Source: Streptomyces sp. NBC_00271
GTDB taxonomy: Bacteria > Actinomycetota > Actinomycetes > Streptomycetales > Streptomycetaceae
Length of the DNA stretch: 64,000 bases
Reading direction: 5' to 3'
Assembly: GCF_036178845.1 (NCBI RefSeq)
Contig: NZ_CP108070.1
Span: 11,284,001 to 11,348,000, forward strand
Made by a program: the position numbers and the translations under genes. Position 1 is the stretch's first letter, and each line of letters opens with the position of its first letter. Below the pieces are notes generated by a model, which did not search any database, had not been told where the DNA came from, and saw only the letters and a list, made by a program, of their open reading frames with translations. This document shows positions 37,057-45,313 of the stretch, piece by piece.

Positions 37057-37205
37057 GGAGCGACCTCGAAGGCGAGGGAAGCGAAGGGACTCACATTTAA
37101 GCCGCTTGCACGGCGGAGGAGAAGGAAGCCCTTTCATGGCCTCGCCTAAGGCAATGCTATCAGTCGGCTCGGGATCAAGTCGCGTGCGTTTTCCGGGGTG
37201 ATGAT
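37057..37205 (-). pseudogene. Orphan C-terminal tail of a second TerD-type gene (direct repeat of 37256-37390)
   Basis: The sequence repeats the end of the gene at 37351: GATCAAGTCGCG, the stop region, GGCAATGCTA against GGCAACGCTA, and GAAGGAAGCCC with the shared TTTCATGGCCTCGCCT. The reverse strand encodes ITPENARDLIPS, compared with ITLENLRDLIPG in the intact gene. Only the last dozen codons and 3' flank of this paralogue remain. Confidence 0.6.
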
Positions 37206-37224
37206 CGTCGGCGCACACACGAAA

Positions 37225-37255
37225 ACTGGGAGGCGCCGCGAGGGCGCCTCCCAGT
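37225..37255 (-). terminator. Terminator of the TerD-like gene
   Basis: A perfect 13-bp stem, ACTGGGAGGCGCC with GGCGCCTCCCAGT, has a five-base loop. On the minus strand it is followed by TTTTCG, so it is oriented for the gene ending at 37351. Confidence 0.7.
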
Positions 37256-37350
37256 CGAAGCCGACGGCGAGGAAAGCGAAAGAACTTGTTTTCGTTAGAG
37301 GAATTGAGAAGGAAGCCCCTTCATGGCCTCGCCTTGGGCAACGCTAGCAC

Positions 37351-39522
37351 TCAGCCCGGGATCAAGTCGCGCAGATTTTCGAGGGTGATGACGCGGGAGT
37401 CCGGGTGCAGCCCCTCGGGACGTTCGAGACCGATGTACATCACGGGCTCGTCCGGGACCGGCCCGCCGTCCCACAAGTCCACGGCCGTGGTGTCGCCGGC
37501 CATCAGGTCGATCAGGTACCGCACCGTCAGATGCTCGCGCTCCACGACGGCGCGCACCACCTTGGACACTGACACCTGGTTCTCCTCGACCCGGTTGGCC
37601 GACGAGATGCCCTTCAAATACAGGTGCAGCCACTTCGCGCGCCACCGGCCGTCGTCCTCGCGTCGGAACACCAGCGGCAGCGCCACTCGACCCACGCCGC
37701 GAAGCTCCGACTTCATTCGCACCGTGCGCGGCTCGAACGGCCGGCCCTTCTGCTCACCGTCGCGCAGCATGAAACCGAAGAACGACTCCTCGACCTCCTC
37801 GAAGCTCTCGCCGGCGTAGATGTTGACCTGCGGAACGATGAATGCGCTGCGTACCCGGTCCAGGGACAGGTTGATGAATTCCGAGGCCCCGGCGGGCGCC
37901 TCGGTGACATCGCCCGAGTGCTCGCCCCCGACAGCCTTGAGGGAGGTGTAGGAGAGCCAGGAGTCGGTGCTGTAGTCGGCGTGGAGAAGCAGCGCCGAGA
38001 GGTCGTAGTCGGTCCGTTTCTCGGTCTCCTTCCAGTACACGAAGAAGCGAAGCTGTTCGCCGTCGACCGCCGAGACCGAACCTCGCGGCAGTACGCCGAG
38101 TCCGGCCGCGGTCGCCCTGCCGCTGAGCGGGAGCGCCACGTCGAGGACGTCGGGGTCGAGCAGCAGCCGGCCCGGAGCCGGGAGCCTGCGGCGCAGCTCG
38201 GCGTCGAGGGCGGCGATCAGGCGATCGCGGTCGGGGGCCGGGACGGTCGGCCGGTGGTCGGGGGTCACCCAGGCACGGCCCCGGCGGTTGACGAAGATGC
38301 GGGGTTCGTCGGTCTCCCGCTCCCGGTTGTGGAAGTGCTCGCGGACCGAGAGCACGACCCGGCCGGAGACCTCGGGGGCGACCCGTACCGCGGCGGCCAC
38401 CACCGCATCCCGCTCCTCCTGGTCGGCGGCGATACGCAGCAGAAGGTCCAAGGCGCGGAACAGCTTGCCGGGAGCGGACTTCAGCAGCTGCACCGCACCG
38501 AGGACGTCGAACTCGTCGAGCAGCTTCTCGACACGGCTGTCGAAGGACCGCGCCTCCTTCTCGCCCCGCGCTACGGCGAACACATCGGCGGCGTGCGGCC
38601 AGCGCGGGTACTCGTGCGGGTGGAGACGCTCACCGAGCCGCTTGAAAGGCTCGCGGTGCGCGTGCACATCGGCCAGCTTGGCGGGGTTCGCCGCGACCAC
38701 GGCGTCGAGGCTCGCCAGCAGCGCACGGCGGGTCGGCCGCGAGAGTGCCCGAAACCGGGTCGGCTCCTGCAGCGTCACGTCGCCGCCCGACAGCGCACAG
38801 GCCAGCCGCAGCACGTCAATGACGGTGTCCACGAGGAGGTCCGCGCCGACGGCAATACGCGCCTCGTTGACGACCGCCCGGTTCTCCCGGACCGGGATCG
38901 ACTCCGGCTGGGGACCGAGCGCGCACCGCTCGGCGAGGGTCTTGAGGTCGCGCAGGTGGTCCTCGCCCAGTGGCGTCGTGCTGCTCGCCAAGGCCAGGTA
39001 CAGATCCGTGAGTTCGTCGTCCAGGTCCCGCCCGAGGTGCAGGACGGTCACCCGGTCGCCCGCAGAGGCGATCAGCTCGTCCTGCGCCGCGAGCATCTCC
39101 TCGTAGGTGTGCTGGTAGCGGCCGTACGTGGGGAGGCTGAGCAGGTTCAGCACCCCGTGTGCCAGCTGCGTCAGCACGTTCTCGCGCGACGTGTCGTCAC
39201 CGAGCGCCTTCGTCACACACCGCATCCAGAATTCTTCGGTGTCCGGCACGTTCGCTGGAAAGTCGATGAAGTACGAGTTGTGCCGGGCGTGGTCGCCCAC
39301 CATCTCGCTCACGGTTCGCAGCGTTCGCTTGGCGGTGTGCACGACCGCGGCTTCGGACAGCCCCGACAGCCGCTCCAGCAGTTCCGCCGAGAGTTTGAAG
39401 CCCACGGATGCCAGCGCCGCGTCGAACTGCCGTGCGGCGGTGGCTCCTTCTCCGGCGGAGCCCTTGGGGGTGGAAAGGCGGTGGGTGTGCCGGATGACCA
39501 GCGATTCGAGACTGTGCGCCAT
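37351..39522 (-). CDS. Large cytosolic protein with C-terminal TerD-like domain
   Basis: A 723-residue protein with no signal or membrane segment. ATG 39522 (MAHSLESLVIRHTHRLSTPK) is preferred over an upstream in-frame start. The N-terminal ~450 residues are helical, with FKRLGERLHPHEYPRWPHAA and VFAVARGEKEARSFDSRVEK, resembling from memory the MXAN_6230/SCO0854 family but without its RING cysteines. Residues ~520-690 look TerD-like: LRFFVYWKETEKRTDYDLSA, then LLLHADYSTDSWLSYTSLKA and NIYAGESFEEVEESFFGFML. TerD domains bind calcium in stress/phage-related Ter systems. The gene is monocistronic, with its own terminator at 37225. Confidence 0.72.
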   Translation of the reverse strand: MAHSLESLVIRHTHRLSTPKGSAGEGATAARQFDAALASVGFKLSAELLERLSGLSEAAVVHTAKRTLRTVSEMVGDHARHNSYFIDFPANVPDTEEFWMRCVTKALGDDTSRENVLTQLAHGVLNLLSLPTYGRYQHTYEEMLAAQDELIASAGDRVTVLHLGRDLDDELTDLYLALASSTTPLGEDHLRDLKTLAERCALGPQPESIPVRENRAVVNEARIAVGADLLVDTVIDVLRLACALSGGDVTLQEPTRFRALSRPTRRALLASLDAVVAANPAKLADVHAHREPFKRLGERLHPHEYPRWPHAADVFAVARGEKEARSFDSRVEKLLDEFDVLGAVQLLKSAPGKLFRALDLLLRIAADQEERDAVVAAAVRVAPEVSGRVVLSVREHFHNRERETDEPRIFVNRRGRAWVTPDHRPTVPAPDRDRLIAALDAELRRRLPAPGRLLLDPDVLDVALPLSGRATAAGLGVLPRGSVSAVDGEQLRFFVYWKETEKRTDYDLSALLLHADYSTDSWLSYTSLKAVGGEHSGDVTEAPAGASEFINLSLDRVRSAFIVPQVNIYAGESFEEVEESFFGFMLRDGEQKGRPFEPRTVRMKSELRGVGRVALPLVFRREDDGRWRAKWLHLYLKGISSANRVEENQVSVSKVVRAVVEREHLTVRYLIDLMAGDTTAVDLWDGGPVPDEPVMYIGLERPEGLHPDSRVITLENLRDLIPG

Positions 39523-39737
39523 TGGGGGATGATCGCAGAGGTGTGCGAGCCGGCGCACAGGAGTTTTTTGTACGCGCTCCGACGCCGTGATCTCTCCGGC
39601 CACAGCGAGATCATCTTCCCTGCGACCGACGGTTACGGGACAGCCCCTACGACCTCATGTGCTCGCGACGGCCAAGGCGGCGGGCAAGAGCCCTCCAGTT
39701 CACTAGGTGCGCGACGTACTGATTCGGTCGGGTGGCG

Positions 39738-40598
39738 TCACTGGGTGTCGGCGGCGAATTGGTCGGTGCCCAGGACGCTGAGCAGGGCGAGTTTTTCGTG
39801 GCTTTCGGTGCCCGGGGTGGCGGTGAATATGAGCAGCGACTGTCCTTGGTCCGGCTCCAGCAGGAGTTGGCAGTAGAGGTCCAGTTGTCCGACCTGGGGG
39901 TGGACGAACCGTTTGGTTTCGCTCCACCGCAGGCCCACCTCGTGGCGCTCCCACAACCGGGCGAACTCCTCGCTGGTGCGCAGCAGGACGTCCGCCAGGT
40001 CCGCCGCGGGGGAGCCGGGCCCGTCCCGGGTGACCGCCGCGCGCAGCAGCGCGGCGTTGGTCCGGCTGTTGGCGTCGTGCTGCTCGGGGTGGTACCGCTC
40101 ACGGGCGGCCGGATCGGTGAACCATCGGTACGTCGCGCTGCGGGCGTTGCCGGTGTACTGGGTCTGCTCGCCGAGCAGTGCCACTGCGGACGGTGTCTGC
40201 AGCAATGTCTCGCCCAGCGGGCCCATGACCTGCGCGGTGGTACCGGCCAAGCCGTCCATGACCCGCATCAGTCCGGGGCTCACGTGCTGAAGCCGCAGGT
40301 CACGGCGGGCGGTGCGGTAGCCGGCGAGCAGGAACAGGTGATCGCGTTCGTCCGGGGTCAGCCGCAGGCCGCGGGCGATGGCCGCGATCATCTGCTCCGA
40401 CGGCTGCGGCCCGTCGCCGCGTTCCAGCCGGGCGAAGTAGTCGGCGGACATGGTGCACAACTCCGCCACCTCCTCGCGGCGCAGGCCAGGAGCGCGTCGG
40501 CGTTGTCCGCGGCGCAACCCGACGTCCTCCGGTTGCAGCGCCGTACGACGGGTGCGCAGGAAGGCACCCAGGGACGAGCGGTCGAACGTATGGTCCAT
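39738..40598 (-). CDS. XRE-type helix-turn-helix regulator with MmyB-like ligand domain
   Basis: A 286-residue protein. An N-terminal HTH (LGAFLRTRRTALQPEDVGLR, RAPGLRREEVAELCTMSADY and FARLERGDGPQPSEQMI) is followed by the MmyB-like PAS-related domain (YRWFTDPAARERYHPEQHD, EEFARLWERHEV). RRAPGLRREEVAELC is the hallmark of this family. ATG 40598 or 40607 are both possible. It is divergent from the SDR gene at 40788, which family precedent makes its probable target. Confidence 0.87.
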   Translation of the reverse strand: MDHTFDRSSLGAFLRTRRTALQPEDVGLRRGQRRRAPGLRREEVAELCTMSADYFARLERGDGPQPSEQMIAAIARGLRLTPDERDHLFLLAGYRTARRDLRLQHVSPGLMRVMDGLAGTTAQVMGPLGETLLQTPSAVALLGEQTQYTGNARSATYRWFTDPAARERYHPEQHDANSRTNAALLRAAVTRDGPGSPAADLADVLLRTSEEFARLWERHEVGLRWSETKRFVHPQVGQLDLYCQLLLEPDQGQSLLIFTATPGTESHEKLALLSVLGTDQFAADTQ

Positions 40599-40714
40599 GG
40601 TCCCCATCGTTGGCCATCCGGCGCGGCTTAACCACGACCTGCCAGTCAGTGGTTGCGCGTGTCCTTCCAGCGCCCGTGGTGCGGCGAGTTCACTGGCGAT
40701 GCGATCACCGGTCG

Positions 40715-40777
40715 CCGCGAACCCACAACCGCGAGCCGCGAGCCGCGAGCCGCGAACCACAAACCACAAACCACGGA
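40715..40777. repeat. Heptanucleotide repeat tract in the HTH/SDR intergenic region
   Basis: Nine consecutive 7-mers: CCGCGAA, CCCACAA, three CCGCGAG, CCGCGAA, two CCACAAA and CCACGGA. The tract ends 10 bp before the SDR start codon. Copy-number change would move the promoter-to-start distance of the SDR gene. Confidence 0.8.
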
Positions 40778-40787
40778 GCCAAGACCC

Positions 40788-41657
40788 ATGACCAGCATGA
40801 CCAGTTGGACCGCGAACGACCTCCCGGACCTGACCGGCCGTACAGTGGTGATCACCGGAGCCGGCCGTGGCCTCGGCCTGATCACGGCACGCGAACTCGC
40901 CCGTGCCGGTGCCCATGTCGTACTGGGGGTACGCGACCCCGGCAAGGCCCGCCACGCCGTCGCCGACCTGCCGGGCTCCTTCGACATCCGCCCGCTCGAC
41001 GTGTCGGACATGACCTCGGTGCGCGCCTTCGCCGACGCCTGGTCCGGCGACATCGACATCCTGATCAACAACGCCGGCGTGATGGACATCCCTGCCGCGC
41101 GTACCGCCGACGGCCTCGATCTGCAGACCACCACCAATTACACCGGCCCCTTCCTGCTGACCACCCTGCTGCTCGACCACATCACCGACCGCGTGGTGCA
41201 CGTCACCAGCGAACTGCACAAGCAGGGCAGGATCGACCTGGCCGACCTCGACTGGCGGACGCGCAAGCACAACGGGATGCAGGCCTACCAGGCGTCGAAG
41301 CTCGCCGTCGTCCTGTTCTCGCTGGAGCTGCAACGCCGACTGACCGCCGCCGGCAGCCCGGTGCGCTCGGTGCTCGCGAGCCCGGGCATCGCCCGCACCT
41401 CGCTGGCGGCCCACTCCCGGTCGAACGTCATCAACCGATTCACGTTCCTCACCAACGCCCCGGAGCGCGGAGCGCTGTCGCTGCTCTACGCCGCCACCCA
41501 GGACGTCCCCGGCAACTCCTACGTCGGGCCGGACGGCCTCGGCGGCTTCCGGGGCTCCCCGGCGCTCCGCCGACAAGGCAAGGCCGGCCTCGACCCGGCC
41601 ATGGCCGGCCGGCTGTGGGACGCGACCGCCGACCTGGTCGGGGCGGGCGCCCGATGA
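40788..41657 (+). CDS. Short-chain dehydrogenase/reductase
   Basis: A 289-residue classical-type SDR. The cofactor motif VVITGAGRGLGLITARELAR is followed by ILINNAGVMDIP. The catalytic serine lies in VHVTSELHKQ and the YxxxK pair in MQAYQASKLAVVLFS. The retinol-dehydrogenase/NRP-like subgroup has similar spacing. ATG 40788 is in the sequence CCCATGACC directly behind the heptamer tract; no good SD is seen. It is probably controlled by the divergent MmyB-like regulator. Substrate unknown. Confidence 0.85.
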   Translation: MTSMTSWTANDLPDLTGRTVVITGAGRGLGLITARELARAGAHVVLGVRDPGKARHAVADLPGSFDIRPLDVSDMTSVRAFADAWSGDIDILINNAGVMDIPAARTADGLDLQTTTNYTGPFLLTTLLLDHITDRVVHVTSELHKQGRIDLADLDWRTRKHNGMQAYQASKLAVVLFSLELQRRLTAAGSPVRSVLASPGIARTSLAAHSRSNVINRFTFLTNAPERGALSLLYAATQDVPGNSYVGPDGLGGFRGSPALRRQGKAGLDPAMAGRLWDATADLVGAGAR

Positions 41658-41752
41658 GTTGCCCCGAGGGTTACCTGGAGACCGCCGACCCCGCAGAGAT
41701 CCGGATGAACTACGCAGTGAGCCTTCTCCAGCCTCACGTTGAGCCTGCGTGA
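41654..41752 (+). CDS. Putative 32-residue protein coupled to the SDR
   Basis: ATG 41654 overlaps the SDR stop (ATGA) and encodes MSCPEGYLETADPAEIRMNY then AVSLLQPHVEPA. The four-base overlap is the usual sign of translational coupling, but the product is too short to recognise. It may be the stub of a deleted gene. Confidence 0.3.
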   Translation: MSCPEGYLETADPAEIRMNYAVSLLQPHVEPA

Positions 41753-41823
41753 TGGGGAGGACTGCAGTGTTTCCTCGCATGTGCTCGCCCGACTGCGCCG
41801 TGACGTCGGCCCGGCACCGTTGA

Positions 41824-42318
41824 TCAGCTGCGGTCTTCGGCGCTGTTGGCGGTGATCGCTCGGAACAGCTCGCGAGCCCGCTCGCAGAACTGCTCGACAT
41901 CCGTGGCGTCCGGCTCGTCACCGTCCGCCAGCATCCGGGCCTGGAGCTGCTCGGAGCGCAGCCCGCCGTAGCGGGCCCGCACCTCCGCGGTTACCGGCTG
42001 GACCGCGATGTGTAGGTGCTTGCGCGCGTCGCGGCCGTGCGACCACATACAGACATAGGTCTGCTCGGGCCGGCACAACGTCTCCACGACACGAGCCGTA
42101 TCGCGCAGCAAGGGGCCGAGTTCCGCCGCTGCCGTGTCGTCGAGCTCCGCGATGGCCACGACGTGCTCCCGCGGACCGACGATCAAGGTGCCGAGATTCA
42201 TCGGACCGACGACGTGGTTCACCACCCAAGCAGCCGTTTCGTGCAGCACGCCCCCGGGCAACTCCCGGCGCCCGGCCAGAAGGTCACACCCAAGACACCC
42301 CGTCACATCCACGCGCAC
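41824..42318 (-). CDS. HIT family protein
   Basis: A 164-residue histidine-triad nucleotide-binding protein. An N-terminal zinc-type CLGCDLL is followed by TLIVGPREHVVAIAELDDTA. The HIT core is RKHLHIAVQPV, where the canonical H-x-H-x-H is reduced to H-x-H. The GTG start at 42318 seems correct because the CxxC lies eight residues in. Members hydrolyse nucleoside phosphoramidates or dinucleotides; loss of one triad histidine leaves activity uncertain. Confidence 0.78.
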   Translation of the reverse strand: MRVDVTGCLGCDLLAGRRELPGGVLHETAAWVVNHVVGPMNLGTLIVGPREHVVAIAELDDTAAAELGPLLRDTARVVETLCRPEQTYVCMWSHGRDARKHLHIAVQPVTAEVRARYGGLRSEQLQARMLADGDEPDATDVEQFCERARELFRAITANSAEDRS

Positions 42319-42341
42319 CAGCCTATACAGAACCCGCAGCG

Positions 42342-42925
42342 ATGAAGTCGACTGCCAACCTGGTTGACGAGCCTGCCGGTTGGCCTGCGCACGTGATGAA
42401 GCTGCTGGTAGACGGGTTCACGACCAAGATCGCCCGTGCTGCCAGGAGCTTCGTGTGCTGGGCGGCGTGCGGGACTCGGTGGTGCCGGCTTTCCGCCAGC
42501 CGCCAGGCGCTGCTGGTGCCGGCACACCTGCGTCTGGGGCACACCTACGCTCAGCTCGCGGTTGGATTCGAGGTGGGCGTGAGTACGGTGTACCGGTACA
42601 TCACGGAAGCCGTCGGACTGCTCGCGGCGCGGGCGCCCGACCTCACCACGGCTGTGACGGCTGCCTAGGCCAAGGCGTTCGTGACCCTGGACGGAACGCT
42701 GCTACCGATCGACCGGACCGCCGCCGACCGGCCGTACTACCCCGGCAAGCACAAGAAGCACGGGATGAACGTGCAGGTCATCGCCGATCCGCACGGGAAT
42801 CTGCTGTGGGCCTCGTCGGCCCTGCCCGGTGCGGTGCACGACATCAAGGCTGCCCGCACCCACGGCATCATCGACGCCCTCACCGAGGCGGGCCTGGCCT
42901 GCTGGGCGGACAAGGGCTACCAAGG
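42342..42925 (+). pseudogene. IS5-family transposase (IS112-like), 5' part with internal stop
   Basis: The frame encodes SASRQALLVPAHLRLGHTYA, then VSTVYRYITEAVGLLAARAP, an in-frame TAG at 42666, and TLDGTLLPIDRTAADRPYYP with the first DDE aspartate. WADKGYQGA, the second catalytic region, is the last recognisable part. The rest is replaced by an unrelated IS630 transposase joined in frame, so this copy was cut by a later recombination or insertion. Confidence 0.75.
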
Positions 42926-43391
42926 CGCGCAGGGCGGCGGCTTGACCGACGCCGAGAGAGCGGTCCGGGAGCGAGTGCGGCTGGACGCAGTGGCTCGGTT
43001 AGAAGCCGGGGACAAGAACACGGTCGTCGCTGCCACTCTGCGAGTGTCTGAAAGATCGGTGGAGCGGTGGCGGCGACAGTGGCGTGGGGGCGGCGCGGAT
43101 GGTGTCGCCTCGAAGGGGGCGCCCGGTCGGCCGAGGCTCAGCGGCACCCAGGTCGCCCGACTGGAGCGGAAGTTGGAGCGTGGACCGTCGCACACGGCTG
43201 GGCTGACCAGCGGTGGACCCTGGCGCGCGTCAAGATGCTGATCGGTCGGCTCTTCCGCATCTCGTACACGGTGGAAGGCACGTGGCGACTCCTCAAGCGG
43301 CACAACTGGTCGTGGAAGCAGCCCGCGCGCCGCGCGATCGAGCGTAACGACGACGCGGTGGAGCTGTGGAAGAAAGAGGTCTGGCCGCGGG
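42926..43391 (+). pseudogene. IS630-family transposase, 5' part, interrupted by an IS5-type element
   Basis: AQGGGLTDAERAVRERVRL begins the transposase. An HTH (VAATLRVSERSVERWRRQWR) follows, then after a frameshift WADQRWTLARVKMLIGRLFR, ISYTVEGTWRLLKRHNWSW and AVELWKKEVWPRV. There the 43395-45074 element is inserted; the gene resumes at 45078. Confidence 0.75.
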
Positions 43392-43506
43392 TAAGAAGCT
43401 GTTGTCTTTCCGGGTTTGAGGAGAACGTTTCCGCTGGTCAGGTATAGGGTCGGTGATCCTGTGGGAGTGGTGGCCTGTTGTGTCGCCGCTGCTGTGGAGG
43501 TCATGG

Positions 43507-44058
43507 ATGCCGTCGGTCGTGGGGCTGCTGGAACAGCGCGAGCTCGTCGCTCGCCGTCGCGTGGACGAGCTGCGGGAGGAGGCCGACCGGGTCCAGGCTG
43601 AACTGGCTGTGGCGGAGCGGGTCTGGAAGGAATGGGCCATCGCTCGCTCACGGGTGGGCGAGGTGCTTGCCCCGGCGGATGAGACCGGGCATGGCCACGA
43701 CCAGGCCGACCGGACAGCACCGGCCGCCGACGGGCAGGCCGGGGAGGTATCGCCAACGCCGGAAGCGGCGAAGACGAAATCGCAGGTGCCGGTGTGGCGT
43801 GACGGGCTTGCGTGGTCGGCGTTGTCGGTGGACTACCAGCGCATCCTCACCGCGCTCGCGGACCGGGCTCGGCTCGGGCAGGGGCCGATGACCTGCCAGG
43901 AGATGGCCGCTTCGTTCGGCATGGACGTGGTTCCGGCGCGGGTGGAGGCGCTGAGGTCGAAGGCGAAACGCCTGGTCGCGCGCGGCTGGCTGGCCGAGCC
44001 GGCGCCGGGCCGGTTCACGCCCGCCCGCGGCGTGAGCGGGCCAGGCGGCGGGTCATGA
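43507..44058 (+). CDS. IS-borne passenger protein (coiled coil plus winged-helix-like domain)
   Basis: A 183-residue protein wholly inside the insertion sequence. ATG 43507 has GGAGG six bases upstream. Residues ~3-55 form a coiled coil (EQRELVARRRVDELREEADR). A variable hydrophilic linker and then a helix-rich domain follow: WSALSVDYQRILTALADRAR, TCQEMAASFGMDVVPARVEA, LRSKAKRLVARGWLAEPAPG. It recalls small proteins found beside transposases in Streptomyces, but I know no function. The 3' end overlaps the convergent transposase by 44 bp. A regulatory or targeting role is inference. Confidence 0.65.
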   Translation: MPSVVGLLEQRELVARRRVDELREEADRVQAELAVAERVWKEWAIARSRVGEVLAPADETGHGHDQADRTAPAADGQAGEVSPTPEAAKTKSQVPVWRDGLAWSALSVDYQRILTALADRARLGQGPMTCQEMAASFGMDVVPARVEALRSKAKRLVARGWLAEPAPGRFTPARGVSGPGGGS

Positions 44059-44911
44059 GCAGGGTCATCGACCAGTAGATCATCGCCTCGGCGCTGGCGG
44101 TGCGGCGTTCGAAGTCGCGGGCCAGGCGGCGGGTGCGCATGAGGTGGGCGAAGAGACGCTCGACGATCCACCGCTTGGGCAGCACCACGAAGCCACGCAT
44201 GTCGTCGCTGCGTTTGACGATCGCCAGGACCAGGCCGAACGTGGCCAGACAGTACTCGACGAGGCTGCCGGTGTAGCCGCCGTCGGCCCAGACGAGGGTC
44301 AGCAGGTGGTGGGCGTCGGCGACTTGGCGCAGCAGGACCTGGGCGGCGGCTCGATCGCCGACATTCGCGCTCGTGACCATCACGCCCAGCAGCAGGCCGA
44401 GAGTGTCGACCACGACGTGCCGCTTGCGTCCATTGATCTGTTTGCCGCCGTCGAAGCCACGGCTGTCGGCGCCGACGACGGCGTCCGCCTTGACCGACTG
44501 CGAGTCGATCACGCCGGCCGTCGGCTGCGCGTCCCGGCCCAGCCGCTCGCGGACCCGGGCGCGCAGCCGGTCATGGAACTCTCTGACCAGGGCGTGGTCG
44601 CGCCAGCGGCGGAAAAACGCATACGTTCGGTCCCACGGCGGGAAGTCGGCCGGCATCGCCCGCCACTTGATGCCGTTGTCCACGAGGTACCGGATCGCGT
44701 CCAGCAGCGCGCGGTGGCAGTATCCCTCCGGCCGACCGCCCCGCCCGCGCATCCAGCCCGGCACCGGCAGCAGCGGCCGGACCTCGGCCCACTCCGCGTC
44801 CGTCATGTCCGTCGGGTACCGGCGCTGCCGTTCGGGCCGGTCGGCCGCGTTGCCGTACACGTGCGCGAGGCAATCACACGTTGGAGCGGCCGAGTTGGAC
44901 CGTCCGGCCAT
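44015..44911 (-). CDS. IS5-family DDE transposase
   Basis: A 298-residue transposase taken from ATG 44911 (MAGRSNSAAPTCDCLAHVYG); a longer frame upstream looks noncoding. The DUF4096-type N-terminus (YPTDMTDAEWAEVRPLLPVP) is followed by catalytic aspartates in GVIDSQSVKADAV and LVWADGGYTGSLV and glutamate in KRWIVERLFAHLMRTRRLAR. All three DDE residues are present and the frame is intact, so the element could be active. It catalyses cut-and-paste transposition at TNA sites. Confidence 0.88.
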   Translation of the reverse strand: MAGRSNSAAPTCDCLAHVYGNAADRPERQRRYPTDMTDAEWAEVRPLLPVPGWMRGRGGRPEGYCHRALLDAIRYLVDNGIKWRAMPADFPPWDRTYAFFRRWRDHALVREFHDRLRARVRERLGRDAQPTAGVIDSQSVKADAVVGADSRGFDGGKQINGRKRHVVVDTLGLLLGVMVTSANVGDRAAAQVLLRQVADAHHLLTLVWADGGYTGSLVEYCLATFGLVLAIVKRSDDMRGFVVLPKRWIVERLFAHLMRTRRLARDFERRTASAEAMIYWSMTLLMTRRLARSRRGRA

Positions 44912-45077
44912 CGACACGGAAGACTGCAGCACAGGGGCCTCCTGTTGCTCTATGGATTCGACACCCACGAGCTGTTCAGGAGGCCCCGCCTTCATGCTCT
45001 GGCCACGACAGGATCACCCGACCGGGAATCCGCGTTCGACCGCCACCGCTCAAGATCGAAAAGACAACAGCTTCTAA

Positions 45078-45180
45078 GAGCACCGCGGCGGCCTGCGATG
45101 GCTGGATCGTCTTCGAGGACGAGTCGGCCAGGGTTTTCACGCGGGACACGGAACCGCCGCCCCCATTACCGTCTTCGTAG
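45078..45180 (+). pseudogene. IS630-family transposase, continuation after the IS insertion
   Basis: Directly after the right target duplication one frame reads STAAACDGWIVFEDESARVF. WIVFEDE carries the first catalytic acidic residue of IS630 transposases. It is therefore the piece that followed WPRV on the left side of the element. The catalytic domain is not continued past about 45180. Confidence 0.6.
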
Positions 45181-45213
45181 CCCGGGCAACGGGGTTACCG
45201 GCCTTCGGGCGAC

Positions 45214-45297
45214 GTGATCGACACCAGCGACATCGACGTCCACCTCGGCCTGGACGTCGACAAGGGCGAACACCACGCCACCCCACTCACCCCTTGA
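45214..45297 (+). pseudogene. IS110-family transposase N-terminal stub
   Basis: GTG 45214 encodes VIDTSDIDVHLGLDVDKGEH then HATPLTP and a stop. It matches the N-terminus of IS110 transposases (first DEDD aspartate in LGLDV), truncated after 27 codons. Confidence 0.6.
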
Positions 45298-45313
45298 CCA
45301 AATCGGTATGCGG

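Larger units (their letters stand above)
43395..45074. mobile_element. Intact-looking 1,680-bp IS5-type insertion sequence with passenger gene
   Basis: Perfect 15-bp terminal inverted repeats, GAAGCTGTTGTCTTT at 43395-43409 and its complement at 45060-45074, are flanked by the direct repeat TAA (43392-43394 and 45075-45077). A TNA 3-bp duplication is the pattern of the IS1031 group of IS5. Inside are a minus-strand transposase and a convergent plus-strand passenger gene. The host sequence is an IS630 transposase gene. Confidence 0.88.

Noticed and set aside
37624..39876. 750-codon plus-strand open frame opposite the TerD-type gene
   Set aside because: Antisense shadow; no motif, and the minus-strand gene has proper start, terminator and domain.
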